Part shown: one piece after another, positions 43,489 to 53,507 of the stretch
How the letters are laid out: each line of letters opens with the position of its first letter
Numbering within the stretch: position 1 is the stretch's first letter
Assembly (NCBI RefSeq): GCF_036347135.1
Contig: NZ_CP108938.1
Location: 2,108,001-2,172,000, forward strand
Length of the DNA stretch: 64,000 nt
DNA from: Streptomyces sp. NBC_00775
Lineage (GTDB): Bacteria > Actinomycetota > Actinomycetes > Streptomycetales > Streptomycetaceae
Direction: 5' to 3'
Notes under the pieces: model-generated
Database searches by the model: none
Told to the model about the DNA's origin: nothing
What the model saw: only the letters and a program-made list of their open reading frames with translations
Position numbers and translations under genes: made by a program

Positions 43489-44799
43489 ATGAGAAGAGCC
43501 GTCTCCGTCCTTGCCACCGCCTGCGTTCTCGGGCTGACCGCCACCGCGTGCAGCGACAGCAGCGGTGGCGCCACGGCCGCCGCACCCGAGGGCTCGGTCA
43601 ACCCGACCGCCTCTCTCAAGGGCGTCAAGCTCACCATGTGGGTCGCCCAGAACAGCGTTTCGGAACCCAAGCAGGCCATCGAGGCATTCGAGAAGGCCAC
43701 CGGCGCCAAGATCACCACCGAGGTGATACCCGACCCCTACGAGTCGAACGTCCCGACCAAGCTCGCCTCGGGCGTCAAGCCGGACCTGATGTTCTGGCAG
43801 CCCACGGCCAGCACCCTGCCGTTCGTCCAGCCGGCCAAGAACCTGCTGCAGCTCGACAACGAGGACTGGGTCTCCAAGCTCGGCACGACGGAGAAGACCC
43901 TCGGCCAGGTCGACGGCCACCGCTACGCGGCCATCGTCACCAGCCCCGCGGTCCTCGGCGTCTACTACAACAAGGCCGTCTTCAAGAAGGCGGGCATCAC
44001 CACCATGCCCAGCAGTTACGACGAGATGCTCGCCGACGCCGCGAAGATCAAGGCGAAGACGGACGCGGCCCCGTTCTTCGAGGTCGGCGGCGACAAGTGG
44101 CCCCTGCAGTGGCAGGTCCAGGCCCAACTCACGGACCTGCCGCAGTCGTTCTGGGACAACCTCAACAAGAACAAGGACACCTGGACCAACAAGACCATCG
44201 TCGACGCCATCACCAAGTACAAGACGAAGATCCTCGACGGCGGCCTGGCCCAGAAGAACTACAAGACCGCCACCTTCGTCGACCAGGGCAAGGCGGTCAT
44301 GGACGGCAGCGCCGGGATGGCCCTGAACGTCACCGCGCTCCAGTCCGAGATCCAGGCCACCTCCAGCACGGCGGAGATGGACAAGAAGCTCGGCTGGTTC
44401 CCCATCGCCAACAGCTCCGCCAAGGCCGAGTACTCCCCCGACCAGACCAACGGCGTCGTCGCCTTCAACACCGGCGACACCAAGCGTCAGAACGCCGCCC
44501 GGCAGTTCATGTCCTTCTGGCTCGGCCCGGACTACCCGGCCTACATCAAGGCCAACAAGCTCGTGTCCGTGGAGCCCTCCGTGCCCAACCCCGACGGCCT
44601 GCCGCAGACGGCCATCGCCCAGGCCAAGGCCCTGTCCGGCGCCTCGGGCGTCTTCCAGGTCAAGGCGCTCACCGCCCCCGACATGCACCTCGCCCTCGCC
44701 GACATGATCTACGGCAAGAAGACCCCGCGCGAAGTCGCCCAGGCTGCCGAGGACCAGTTCAAGCAGGTCCTCAAGGCACGCGGCGTCTCCGGCTTCTGA
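43489..44799 (+). CDS. Sugar ABC transporter solute-binding lipoprotein
   Basis: A 436-residue extracellular substrate-binding lipoprotein. The signal peptide has lipobox TATAC with Cys21 as the lipid anchor. The remaining sequence is a carbohydrate-uptake (CUT1) binding protein: VKLTMWVAQNSVSEPKQAIEAF at the N-terminus, AGITTMPSSYDEMLADA, and the VAFNTGDTKRQNAARQFMSFW region. AAGGA is seen ten bases before the ATG. It is the first gene of an importer operon with two permeases; no ATPase is encoded, as usual in Streptomyces, where the shared MsiK protein serves such systems. Confidence 0.93.
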   Translation: MRRAVSVLATACVLGLTATACSDSSGGATAAAPEGSVNPTASLKGVKLTMWVAQNSVSEPKQAIEAFEKATGAKITTEVIPDPYESNVPTKLASGVKPDLMFWQPTASTLPFVQPAKNLLQLDNEDWVSKLGTTEKTLGQVDGHRYAAIVTSPAVLGVYYNKAVFKKAGITTMPSSYDEMLADAAKIKAKTDAAPFFEVGGDKWPLQWQVQAQLTDLPQSFWDNLNKNKDTWTNKTIVDAITKYKTKILDGGLAQKNYKTATFVDQGKAVMDGSAGMALNVTALQSEIQATSSTAEMDKKLGWFPIANSSAKAEYSPDQTNGVVAFNTGDTKRQNAARQFMSFWLGPDYPAYIKANKLVSVEPSVPNPDGLPQTAIAQAKALSGASGVFQVKALTAPDMHLALADMIYGKKTPREVAQAAEDQFKQVLKARGVSGF

Positions 44800-44813
44800 C
44801 CGGCGCCCCTTCG

Positions 44814-44861
44814 CAGCCCGTATCCCGGGCCGCCCGTCAGCCCGTCCCCCGGGCCGCCCGT
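44814..44861. repeat. 24-bp tandem duplication between binding protein and permease genes
   Basis: Two adjacent copies of a 24-bp unit (cagcccgt...gccgcccgt) differing at two bases, followed by a decayed partial copy. The unit contains cccgggcc and could form alternative hairpins between the highly expressed binding-protein gene and the permease genes. Confidence 0.75.
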
Positions 44862-44898
44862 CGGCGGCGTGCCCGGGGCCCGTACCGGAGGTAAGAGA

Positions 44899-45861
44899 GT
44901 GGTGGACACCGCCACGATGGACGCTATCGACGCCACGCGTGCGAAGGACCTCGACCAGGACCGGCCGTCCCGTCCCGGCCGGCGCGAGCGCCCCCGCGGC
45001 AAGGCCAACCAGCCGTGGTGGTTCGCTCTGCCCGCGCTCGCCGTGTTCGGCGTGTTCTTCCTGCTGCCGAACCTGCTGAACTTCGTCTACCCGTTCACCG
45101 ACTGGTCGGCGTTCCACTCGCGGATCGGCTTCGTGGGCCTGTCGAACTTCAGCACCATCCTGCATGACGGGTCGATGGCCCGTGACATCCGCATCACCCT
45201 GGTGTACGCGGTCCTCGTGGCCGTCTTCCAGAACGGCTTCGGTCTCGGCCTCGCCCTGCTGCTGGAGCGCGACACCCGCTTCAACCGCTTCTTCCGCGCG
45301 GTCTTCTTCCTTCCGGTACTGATCTCCGCGCTCGCCGTCGGCTACATCTTCCGGGCCCTGCTCGCCCAGGACGGGGCGCTCAACAGCGTGCTGTCCTCAC
45401 TGGCGGGGCACCATGTGGACACCCCCTGGCTCGGCTCGACCACGTGGACGCTGGTCGTGGTGACCCTCATCCACGGCTGGAAGTGGATGGGCCTGGCGAT
45501 GCTGATCTACCTGGCGGGCCTGAAGAGCATGCCCGGTGACGTGCTGGAGGCCGCCCGTATCGACGGGGCCGGTTGGTGGCGCACCTTCTGGTCGGTCCGG
45601 TTCCCGCTGCTCGCGCCCGCGGTGACGTTCAACGTGACGACCGCGCTGATCGGTTCCATGAACACCTTCGACATCGTCCAGGCCACCACCGGGGGTGGTC
45701 CCGGCAGCGAGACCGAGGTGTTCAACATCTACATGTTCCGCATCTTCGGCCAGGGCCTGTACGCGCAGGCGTCCGCGATGAGCCTGGTGCTCTTCCTCAT
45801 CGTCGTCGTCCTCGCCGTGCCCGTCATCGTCGGCCTGCGCCGCAGGGAGAACAACCAGTGA
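44899..45861 (+). CDS. Sugar ABC transporter permease (first of pair)
   Basis: A 320-residue membrane permease of the CUT1 type (MalF-like half). After a charged 40-residue cytoplasmic tail there are six membrane helices. The EAA loop DVLEAARIDGAGWWRTFWSVRFPLL contacts the ATPase, and the GGGPGSETEVFNIYMFRIF segment is typical of the family. GGAGG seven bases before GTG decides the start. It overlaps the second permease gene by 4 bp. Confidence 0.93.
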   Translation: MVDTATMDAIDATRAKDLDQDRPSRPGRRERPRGKANQPWWFALPALAVFGVFFLLPNLLNFVYPFTDWSAFHSRIGFVGLSNFSTILHDGSMARDIRITLVYAVLVAVFQNGFGLGLALLLERDTRFNRFFRAVFFLPVLISALAVGYIFRALLAQDGALNSVLSSLAGHHVDTPWLGSTTWTLVVVTLIHGWKWMGLAMLIYLAGLKSMPGDVLEAARIDGAGWWRTFWSVRFPLLAPAVTFNVTTALIGSMNTFDIVQATTGGGPGSETEVFNIYMFRIFGQGLYAQASAMSLVLFLIVVVLAVPVIVGLRRRENNQ

Positions 45862-46712
45862 CCACCGTTACCGCGTTCGCCCCCGTACACCGGCGCCCGC
45901 TGCGCTGGCTCCAACCGCTCGCCGTCCTGATCATCGCCGGCGTCACCATCGGCATCCCGCTGTGGCTGGTCGCGGTCACCTCGGTGAAACCGCAGGCCGA
46001 GGCGATCAAGCCCAACCTCTCCCTGCCCCACCACGTCCAGGCCGCCGCGAACTACAAGCAGAGCTTCGACGAGGGCAAGGTCGTCCAGGGCTTCGTCAAC
46101 AGCCTCCTGGTCGTCGCCCCGTCCGTCGTCCTCGTCCTGCTCCTCGGGGCAGGCGCCGCCTGGGTGTTCGCCCGCCGCAAGGGGCGCCTGGTCAACACCC
46201 TGTACGCGCTGAGCATCAGCGGACTGCTGCTCCCGCCCGCCGTGATCACCATCGTGATGGAGCTGCGCCAGCTGGGACTGGCCGGCACCCGTCCCGGCAT
46301 GATCGGCGTCTACGCCGGGATGTACCTGTCCACCTCGATCTTCTTCATGACCGGGTTCATCCGCGCCCTCCCCGAGGAGCTGGAGGAGGCCGCCCGCATG
46401 GACGGCGCGGGACCGGTGCGGGTCTTCTTCCGCATCATCCTGCCGCTGCTGCGCCCGGTCATCGCCACGGCGACGATCATGGTGATGCTCTACGCCTGGA
46501 GCGACATCTTCTACGCCTTCTTCGTCCTCGGCGGCGGCGACAAGGCCACCCTGCCGCTCAACCTCTACCAGGTCGCCAACGCGCAGCTCTACCTCAACAA
46601 CTGGCATCTGATCTTCGCCTACGTCGTGATGATGAGCCTCCCCATGGTCCTCGTCTTCGTCATCGCGCAGCGCCGCATCGTCTCCGGCATCACGAGCGGC
46701 GCCGTCAAGTAG
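45858..46712 (+). CDS. Sugar ABC transporter permease (second of pair)
   Basis: A 284-residue CUT1-type permease (MalG-like half) with six membrane helices. The family pattern VTSVKPQAEAI occurs after the first helix, the EAA loop is ELEEAARMDGAGPVRVFFRIILPLL, and helix 5 contains YAWSDIFYAFFVLGG. GTG overlaps the stop of the first permease (GTGA), so translation is coupled and subunits are made in equal numbers. A secreted glycosidase gene follows 89 bp later in the same direction. Confidence 0.93.
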   Translation: MTTVTAFAPVHRRPLRWLQPLAVLIIAGVTIGIPLWLVAVTSVKPQAEAIKPNLSLPHHVQAAANYKQSFDEGKVVQGFVNSLLVVAPSVVLVLLLGAGAAWVFARRKGRLVNTLYALSISGLLLPPAVITIVMELRQLGLAGTRPGMIGVYAGMYLSTSIFFMTGFIRALPEELEEAARMDGAGPVRVFFRIILPLLRPVIATATIMVMLYAWSDIFYAFFVLGGGDKATLPLNLYQVANAQLYLNNWHLIFAYVVMMSLPMVLVFVIAQRRIVSGITSGAVK

Positions 46713-46801
46713 CCCCGGGGGTTCGGCCTGTTGAGCCGCCCCGGTCACCCCCGAAGTACCCCGACAGCCTCCCGCAACGCCGCGGGAGGAGGAGGACAGC
46801 C

Positions 46802-49366
46802 ATGCCTCGAACAGCCCGCAGACCCCGCTCCGTCCGCGCCCTCATGGGCGCGACCGTGGTGACCGCCGCCCTCCTGGGCACAGCACTCACCGTCCCCGCC
46901 GCGCAGGCGGCGACCCCGCAACTGACCGTCGACCTCGGCACCACCACCGGCGCGGTCATGCACGGAGCCAACGGCGCTCTGTACGGCCTCAGCGACGACG
47001 GAGTTCCGGGCGACAGCCTCGTAACTCCCCTGCACATGACGTCCATCGCCCAGAAGGCGCCCGACGGCACCCAGCACCCGAACGGTGACGCGCTGGTCGT
47101 CCAGCCGGAGTTCGCCCGCGGTGGCGGCGGCGACAACCTGATCTACATGCAGGACATCTACGCCTCGTGGCCGTACGAGAACCTCGGGCTGACGGACTAT
47201 CTGTCGAAGGTCGACACGATGGTCACCAAGGTCGCGGCCCGCTCCGACGCGAGCACGTTCGTGTGGGTGCCGTTCAATGAGCCGGACGGCAACTGGTACA
47301 CAGGGCTCGGCAGTTCGACCACGTCCACGTACAACAGCGCGCTCGCCGGCTTCGAGAGCGACTGGACGACGGTCTACAACAAGATCCGCTCGATCATCCC
47401 GAACGCGCGGATCGCCGGCCCCAACGAGACGCACTACGACGCCCGTTTCATGGGCGACTTCTACCCCTGGGCCAAGGCCAACAACGTCCTCCCGGACATG
47501 ACCACTTGGCACGAGCTGGACCCGACCTCCCTCTCCAACTTCGAGGGCAACCTCGCCGCCTACCGGACGATCGAGACCAACGCCGGCATCAGCGCGCGCC
47601 CAGTCAACATCAACGAGTACGGCGACCGCCGCGACCTCTCGGTGCCGGGCCAGATGGTCCAGTGGATGTCCATGTTCGAGCGGAACAAGGTCTACGCCGA
47701 CCAGGCCTACTGGGACATCGCGGGGAACCTCGACGGCAACGTCAGTCAGACCAACATCCCCAACGGCGACTGGTGGCTGCTGCGTTGGTACGCGGGCCTG
47801 ACCGGCCAGACCACCAAGGTGACCCCGCCGCAGGCCAACGTCATCGACACGTTGCAGGGCATCGCGTCCCTCGACACCGGCCGCAAGCAGGCCCAGGTCC
47901 TCCTCGGCGGCGGCACCTCCGGCTCGGCGAACACGGTCGTCCAGAACATACCGTCGTCGTTCGGCAGCACCGTCAACGTCTCGGTGGAGCGCACCGCTTG
48001 GAGCGGTTACGAGGGTGCGGGCCCCGCGCCGACGGTCCTGGCCCGCAGCACGTACACGGTCGCCTCGGACGGCAGCATCACCGTCCCGCTGACCAACCTC
48101 GACCCCATGTCGGCCTACCGGATCGTCATCAACCCGGCCGGCACCGGCACGCCCACCGCCGCGAGCACCCCCTGGTCGGCGTCGTACGAGGCCGAGAGCG
48201 CGTCCATCACCGACGGTACCGTCTACACCCAAGGCAGCGTCACCAACGCCTACGGGTACGCCACTTCGGGCACCAAGGACGTCGGCAGCCTCAACCAGTC
48301 GGACAGCAAGGTCGCCTTCACCGTCACCGCCCCGACCACGGGCACGTACAACCTCAACGTCTTCTACGGCAACCAGTCCGGCGGCCCGGCGACCCAGACC
48401 CTGACCGTCGACGGCGGCTCCTCCCAGACGGTCACCTACACGCCGACCCTGAACTGGACCTACCGCTCCACGGCGAGCGCCTCGGTGTCCCTGACGGCGG
48501 GCACGCACACGATCACCCTGGCCAAGGGCACCAACGAGGTCACCCTCGACAAGATCGACCTCACCGCGGCCTCCACCGCCGACACCTCCTACCCGGCCGC
48601 CTACGCGGACATCACCGGCTCGCCGACCTACAGCTACACGGCCTCCGGCACGACCGGTGCCGGCGCCCTGGCCCTGACCTCGGGCACCTCCGCCGCCTTC
48701 GACGTCTACGCGCCGACCGACGGCTACTACACCGTCCACACCGACTACTCCTCCAACGGGTCGGGCACCCTCACGCTGGACGGCGCGACCGCCGTCACGC
48801 TGGCCTCGACAAGCGGCACACTCACGGACAAGAGCTCGCGGCTGTACCTGTCGGCGGGCAACAACCGCATCACGGCGGCGACTTCGGGCTCGACCACGCT
48901 GACCCTGCGCGACCTGCGGGTGGGCGCGAGCGCCGACACCACGGGCGTCACCGCCTACGAGGCCGAGAGCGCCACCCTCGCGGGAACCGCCGTCGCCACC
49001 TCGGACACCTGGGCCTCCGGCGGCAAGTACGTCGGCTATGTCGGCAACGGCTCGGCCAACACCCTCACCTTCCAGGTGAGCGCCGCCAGTGCCGGGCGGT
49101 ACGTCATGAACGTCCGCTACGCCAACGACCAGGTCTCCGGCTCCGGGAACTACAACACCAACGTCGTCTCCCGGGCGGCCCAGATCTCCGTCAACGGCGG
49201 CACCGCGCAGACCGTCATGTTCCGCAACAACTACAGCTGGTCCACCTACTGGGACCTGCCCGTCCCGGTCACCCTCACCGCCGGCACCAACACGATCACC
49301 TTCGCCAACGCGAGCGCCTACACACCCAACATCGACCGCATCACCGCCGCACCGGTCACCGGCTGA
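46802..49366 (+). CDS. Secreted clan GH-A glycosidase (GH39-like) with CBM-like modules
   Basis: An 854-residue extracellular enzyme with a signal peptide ending AAQAA near residue 38. The catalytic TIM barrel (about 40-380) has the clan GH-A acid/base in FVWVPFNEPDGNW (Glu160) and a nucleophile candidate in VNINEYGDRR (Glu272). A beta-sandwich module follows, then two CBM6/35-type carbohydrate-binding modules starting YEAES at about 463 and 719, with another beta module between. The fold resembles GH39-type arabinosidases; the exact family needs a search. Context with GH36 and araBAD suggests release of an arabinose-containing oligosaccharide. GGAGGAGGAGGA precedes the ATG. Confidence 0.82.
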   Translation: MPRTARRPRSVRALMGATVVTAALLGTALTVPAAQAATPQLTVDLGTTTGAVMHGANGALYGLSDDGVPGDSLVTPLHMTSIAQKAPDGTQHPNGDALVVQPEFARGGGGDNLIYMQDIYASWPYENLGLTDYLSKVDTMVTKVAARSDASTFVWVPFNEPDGNWYTGLGSSTTSTYNSALAGFESDWTTVYNKIRSIIPNARIAGPNETHYDARFMGDFYPWAKANNVLPDMTTWHELDPTSLSNFEGNLAAYRTIETNAGISARPVNINEYGDRRDLSVPGQMVQWMSMFERNKVYADQAYWDIAGNLDGNVSQTNIPNGDWWLLRWYAGLTGQTTKVTPPQANVIDTLQGIASLDTGRKQAQVLLGGGTSGSANTVVQNIPSSFGSTVNVSVERTAWSGYEGAGPAPTVLARSTYTVASDGSITVPLTNLDPMSAYRIVINPAGTGTPTAASTPWSASYEAESASITDGTVYTQGSVTNAYGYATSGTKDVGSLNQSDSKVAFTVTAPTTGTYNLNVFYGNQSGGPATQTLTVDGGSSQTVTYTPTLNWTYRSTASASVSLTAGTHTITLAKGTNEVTLDKIDLTAASTADTSYPAAYADITGSPTYSYTASGTTGAGALALTSGTSAAFDVYAPTDGYYTVHTDYSSNGSGTLTLDGATAVTLASTSGTLTDKSSRLYLSAGNNRITAATSGSTTLTLRDLRVGASADTTGVTAYEAESATLAGTAVATSDTWASGGKYVGYVGNGSANTLTFQVSAASAGRYVMNVRYANDQVSGSGNYNTNVVSRAAQISVNGGTAQTVMFRNNYSWSTYWDLPVPVTLTAGTNTITFANASAYTPNIDRITAAPVTG

Positions 49367-49376
49367 CGTTCAACTC

Positions 49377-49413
49377 CGGTCGGGGTCCGGGCACTTGAGC
49401 CGGACCCCGACCG
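49377..49413 (+). terminator. Terminator hairpin after the secreted glycosidase gene
   Basis: A perfect 14-bp stem (CGGTCGGGGTCCGG) with a nine-base loop 11 bp after the stop. It implies that araB-araA-araD form a separate transcription unit; no convincing araB promoter was found in the remaining 90 bp. Confidence 0.83.
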
Positions 49414-49504
49414 GGACCCACGACCCCTGCTTCACGGATTCCCTCTCTCCACTCCATTCCACATGTCGAACAGCGCACGAAACACCGAACAGAAGGGCGG
49501 CCCG

Positions 49505-51187
49505 GTGGTGAACGCCGAGCACAGCGAACACACCCATCCCGACACCTACGTCATCGGAGTCGACTACGGGACGCTGTCCGGGCGGGCCGTGGTGGTCCGT
49601 GTCGCCGACGGCGCCGAACTGGCCGCCGCCGAGCACTCGTACACCCACGCCGTCCTCGACCGGAAGCTCCCCGACGGGACCCCGCTGCCGCCCGACTGGG
49701 CACTGCAGGTGCCCGCGGACTACATCGACGTCCTGCGGATCGCCGTACCCGAGGCCCTGGCCCGCTCCGGTGTGCGGCCGGAGCAGGTCATCGGTATCGG
49801 CACGGACTTCACCGCGTGCACGGTCCTGCCGGTCCTCGCCGACGGCACGCCCCTGTGCGAACTGCCCGACCTCGCCGACCGCCCCCACGCCTACGTCAAA
49901 CTGTGGCGCCACCACGCCGCGCAGGCCCAGGCCGACCGCATCACCGCACTGGCCGACGCCCGCAAGGAGCCCTGGCTGCAGCGGTACGGCGGGAAGATCT
50001 CCTCGGAGTGGGAGTTCGCCAAGGCCCTGCAACTGCTGGAGGAGGACCCCGAGCTCTACGAGCTGACCGACCGCTGGATCGAGGCCGCCGACTGGATCGT
50101 CTGGCGTCTGTCCGGCACGTACGTCCGCAACGCCTGCACCGCCGGATACAAGGGCCAGCTCCAGGACGGCAGTTACCCCTCCAGCGACTACCTCGCCGCA
50201 CTCAACCCCGGCTTCGCCGACTTCGTGACCGCCAAGCTGGACCAGCCGATCGGCCAACTCGGAGATCTGGCTGGGCGGTTGACGGCCGAGGCGGCGGCAT
50301 GGACGGGCCTGCCCGAAGGCATCGCCGTGTGCGTGGGGAACGTGGACGCCCATGTGACGGCGCCCGCGGCCACCGCGGTGGAACCGGGTCGGATGGTCGC
50401 CATCATGGGCACCTCCACCTGCCATGTGATGAGCTCCGACCAGTGGGCCGAAGTGCCGGGCATGTGCGGGGTCGTCGACGGCGGCATCCTGCCGGGTCTG
50501 TGGGGCTACGAGGCCGGACAGAGCGGCGTCGGCGACATCTTCGGCTGGTTCGTCCGCACGGGGTTCCCGGCGTCGTACGCCGAGGAGGCCGCCGCCGCGG
50601 GCCGCGACCCGCACGAACACCTCACCGCCCTCGCCGCCGAACAGCGGGTGGGTGAGCACGGGTTGGTCGCCCTGGACTGGCAGAGCGGCAACCGTTCCGT
50701 GCTGGTCGACCACGACCTGAGCGGTGTCCTGGTGGGTCTGACGCTGTCCACCCGCCCCGAGGACGTCTACCGCGCCCTGCTGGAGGCCACCGCCTTCGGC
50801 ACCCGCACCATCATCGAGGCGTTCGAGACGTCCGGCGTACCGGTCCGCGAGCTGATCATCGCGGGCGGCCTGACGAAGAACGCGCTGCTGATGCAGATCT
50901 ACGCCGACGTCACCCGTCTCCCCCTCGGTGTCATCGACTCGGCGCAGGGCCCCGCTCTCGGCGCGGCGATGCACGCGGCGGTCGCGGCCGGGGCGTACCC
51001 GGACATCCGGGCCGCCGCCCACGCCATGGGCAAGGCCCGCCCGGCCGTCTACCAGCCGGACCCCGAGCGGGCCGCGGCCTACGACCGCCTGTACGCCGAA
51101 TACCGGCTCCTGCACGACTACTTCGGCCGCGGCGCCAACGAGGTCATGCACCGCCTGCGCCACCTCCGCGCCCAGGCATCCGCCTGA
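49505..51187 (+). CDS. araB: Ribulokinase
   Basis: Phosphorylates L-ribulose to L-ribulose 5-phosphate. The 560-residue FGGY-family kinase shows GVDYGTLSGRAVVV at the N-terminus, the ribulokinase-specific VIGIGTDFTACTVLP, the KLWRHHAAQAQADRI segment and the ATP-binding GTSTCHVM and IAGGLTKNALLMQIYADV. GTG 49505 is chosen because AAGGG lies seven bases upstream; ATG at 49463 in frame has no ribosome site and would add 14 residues. It leads the araB-araA-araD operon. Confidence 0.93.
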   Translation: MVNAEHSEHTHPDTYVIGVDYGTLSGRAVVVRVADGAELAAAEHSYTHAVLDRKLPDGTPLPPDWALQVPADYIDVLRIAVPEALARSGVRPEQVIGIGTDFTACTVLPVLADGTPLCELPDLADRPHAYVKLWRHHAAQAQADRITALADARKEPWLQRYGGKISSEWEFAKALQLLEEDPELYELTDRWIEAADWIVWRLSGTYVRNACTAGYKGQLQDGSYPSSDYLAALNPGFADFVTAKLDQPIGQLGDLAGRLTAEAAAWTGLPEGIAVCVGNVDAHVTAPAATAVEPGRMVAIMGTSTCHVMSSDQWAEVPGMCGVVDGGILPGLWGYEAGQSGVGDIFGWFVRTGFPASYAEEAAAAGRDPHEHLTALAAEQRVGEHGLVALDWQSGNRSVLVDHDLSGVLVGLTLSTRPEDVYRALLEATAFGTRTIIEAFETSGVPVRELIIAGGLTKNALLMQIYADVTRLPLGVIDSAQGPALGAAMHAAVAAGAYPDIRAAAHAMGKARPAVYQPDPERAAAYDRLYAEYRLLHDYFGRGANEVMHRLRHLRAQASA

Positions 51188-51232
51188 GCGGCACCCCTGC
51201 TCGGTGGTCAACTCCCTTTGAAAGGAACCCTC

Positions 51233-52750
51233 ATGGACACCAACGCCACGCCCTACCCGAACCAGGAGATCTGGTTTCTCACCGGAAGCCAGGGCCTGTA
51301 CGGCGACGACATCCTGCACCAGGTCGCCGAACAGTCCCGGAGCATCTCCGAGATCCTCGGCGGTCCCGGGAAGATCCCGGTCAAGATCGTGTGGAAGCCG
51401 GTCCTCACCGACGCCGACTCGATCCGGCGGATATGCCAGGAGGCGAGCTCCTCCGACGACTGCGTGGGCGTGATCGTGTGGATGCACACCTTCTCGCCGG
51501 CCAAGATGTGGATCGCCGGACTCAGCGCCCTGGACCGGCCGTTGCTGCACCTGCACACCCAGTACAACCTGTCGCTGCCCTGGCCGAGCATCGACATGGA
51601 CTTCATGAACCTCAACCAAGCGGCCCACGGTGACCGCGAGTTCGGCCACATCGAGGCCCGTCTCGGCATCGACCGCAAGATCGTCGCCGGTCACGCCACC
51701 GACCCGAGGGTCGTCCGGCGCGTCGCGGCCTGGGCACGGGCCGCCGTCGGCCGCCACGCCTCACGCACCCTGCGCCTTGCCCGCTTCGGCGACAACATGC
51801 GCGACGTCGCCGTGACCGAGGGCGACAAAGTCGAGGCGCAGCTGCGGTTCGGCTACTCCGTGAACACCTACGCGGTCAACGACCTGGTGGCCGTCGTGGA
51901 CGAGGTCGAGGACAAGGAGGCCGCCGAACTCGCCGCCGAATACGTCGAGTCGTACGACGTGGTCCCCGCACTGCGCCCCGGTGGCATCCGCCACGACTCG
52001 CTGCTGTACGCGGCCCGCCAGGAGATCGGCCTGCGCACCTTCCTCACCGAGGGCGGCTTCACCGCCTTCACCACCAACTTCGAAGACCTCGGCGGCCTGC
52101 GGCAGCTGCCCGGCCTCGCCGTCCAGCGGCTGATGGCCGACGGCTACGGTTTCGGTGGCGAGGGCGACTGGAAGACCTCGGCGCTGCTGCGCACGATGAA
52201 GGTCATGGGCGCCGGCCGGCCGGGCGGCACCACCTTCATGGAGGACTACACCTACCACCTGGGCCCGGGCACCCCGCGTATCCTCGGCGCCCACATGCTG
52301 GAGGTCTGCCCCTCGGTGGCCGCCGACCGCCCCAGCTGCGAGATCCACTCCCTCTCCATCGGCGGCCGCGAGGATCCGGTCCGTCTGGTCTTCAACGCGG
52401 CCCCCGGCCCCGCCGTGGTCGTCGGCCTCTCCGACCTCGGCGACCGCTTCCGGCTGACCGCCAACACCGTCGACGTCATCACCCCCAACGAGCCCCTGCA
52501 CCGCCTGCCGGTGGCCAGGGCCGTGTGGAAGCCGCGCCCCTCGCTCGCGGAGTCCGCCGAGAGCTGGCTGCTCGCCGGCGCCCCGCACCACACCGTGCTC
52601 AGCTCCGCCGTCGACACCGAGACCCTCACCGATTACGCCGCCATGACCGGTGTCGAGTTGCTCACCATCGACGAGAGCACCAGTACCGAGCAGTTCGGCA
52701 AGGAAATCCGCTGGAACGCCGCCTACCACCGCCTCGCCCAGGCTCTGTGA
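51233..52750 (+). CDS. araA: L-Arabinose isomerase
   Basis: Converts L-arabinose to L-ribulose with a divalent metal. The 505-residue length and sequence are standard: the N-terminal [13 protein letters not shown], the hydrophobic [13 protein letters not shown] strand, the [19 protein letters not shown] loop, and the metal-site region with [30 protein letters not shown] lies six bases before the ATG. It follows araB by 45 bp. Confidence 0.96.
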   Translation: MDTNATPYPNQEIWFLTGSQGLYGDDILHQVAEQSRSISEILGGPGKIPVKIVWKPVLTDADSIRRICQEASSSDDCVGVIVWMHTFSPAKMWIAGLSALDRPLLHLHTQYNLSLPWPSIDMDFMNLNQAAHGDREFGHIEARLGIDRKIVAGHATDPRVVRRVAAWARAAVGRHASRTLRLARFGDNMRDVAVTEGDKVEAQLRFGYSVNTYAVNDLVAVVDEVEDKEAAELAAEYVESYDVVPALRPGGIRHDSLLYAARQEIGLRTFLTEGGFTAFTTNFEDLGGLRQLPGLAVQRLMADGYGFGGEGDWKTSALLRTMKVMGAGRPGGTTFMEDYTYHLGPGTPRILGAHMLEVCPSVAADRPSCEIHSLSIGGREDPVRLVFNAAPGPAVVVGLSDLGDRFRLTANTVDVITPNEPLHRLPVARAVWKPRPSLAESAESWLLAGAPHHTVLSSAVDTETLTDYAAMTGVELLTIDESTSTEQFGKEIRWNAAYHRLAQAL

Positions 52751-52781
52751 CCCCCACGATCCGCACGCAAGGAGACCACCG

Positions 52782-53507
52782 ATGACCGCACGACTCCGTG
52801 ACGGCCTGCGGCAAGAGGTACTGGACGCCAACCTGTCGATCCCCCAGGTCGGGCTGGCCACGCTGACCTGGGGCAATGTGAGCGGCGTCGACCGCGAGGC
52901 AGGGGTCTTCGTCATCAAGCCCTCGGGCATCCCCTACGAGGACCTCGCCCTCGACCACCTGGTGACGGTCCGTCTGTCCGACGGCGAGGTCGTCGACGGC
53001 GACCTGCGCCCCTCCACCGACACCGAGACCCACCGCTGCCTCTACCTGGCGTTCCCCTCCATCGGCGGCGTCACCCACACCCACTCCACTCACGCGGTGG
53101 CCTTCGCCCAGGCCCGCCGCGACATACCGGTCCTCGGCACCACGCATGCCGACACCTTCAACGGCCCCGTCCCCTGCACGCCTGACCTCACGGCCGACCA
53201 GTGCAGGAAGGACTACGAGTACAACACCGGCCGCGTCATCGTCGACATGTTGGACGGCGACGACCGGAAGGCGGCCGAAGTCCCGGCCGCCCTGGTCGCC
53301 AACCACGGCCCCTTCACCTGGGGCACCACCGCCCGCAAGTCCCTGGAACACGCCATCATCTGCGAGGCCGTCGCCGACATGGCCATCCACACCCTGGCCC
53401 TGTCCCCCACGGCCCCACCACCCCCACACCTCCTGGCCCGCCACTACACCCGCAAACACGGCCCCGACGCCTACTACGGAAACCCGGCTCCCGCTCCCTC
53501 CCTGTGA
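52782..53507 (+). CDS. araD: L-Ribulose-5-phosphate 4-epimerase
   Basis: Class II aldolase-like zinc enzyme of 241 residues making D-xylulose 5-phosphate from L-ribulose 5-phosphate. The phosphate-binding ATLTWGNVSG and KPSGIPYE, the zinc His pair in VTHTHSTHA, the catalytic Asp in TTHADTF and the third zinc His in VANHGPFTWG are all visible. AAGGAG precedes the ATG. It completes the path from L-arabinose to the pentose phosphate route. The stop overlaps a short relic reading frame. Confidence 0.95.
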   Translation: MTARLRDGLRQEVLDANLSIPQVGLATLTWGNVSGVDREAGVFVIKPSGIPYEDLALDHLVTVRLSDGEVVDGDLRPSTDTETHRCLYLAFPSIGGVTHTHSTHAVAFAQARRDIPVLGTTHADTFNGPVPCTPDLTADQCRKDYEYNTGRVIVDMLDGDDRKAAEVPAALVANHGPFTWGTTARKSLEHAIICEAVADMAIHTLALSPTAPPPPHLLARHYTRKHGPDAYYGNPAPAPSL

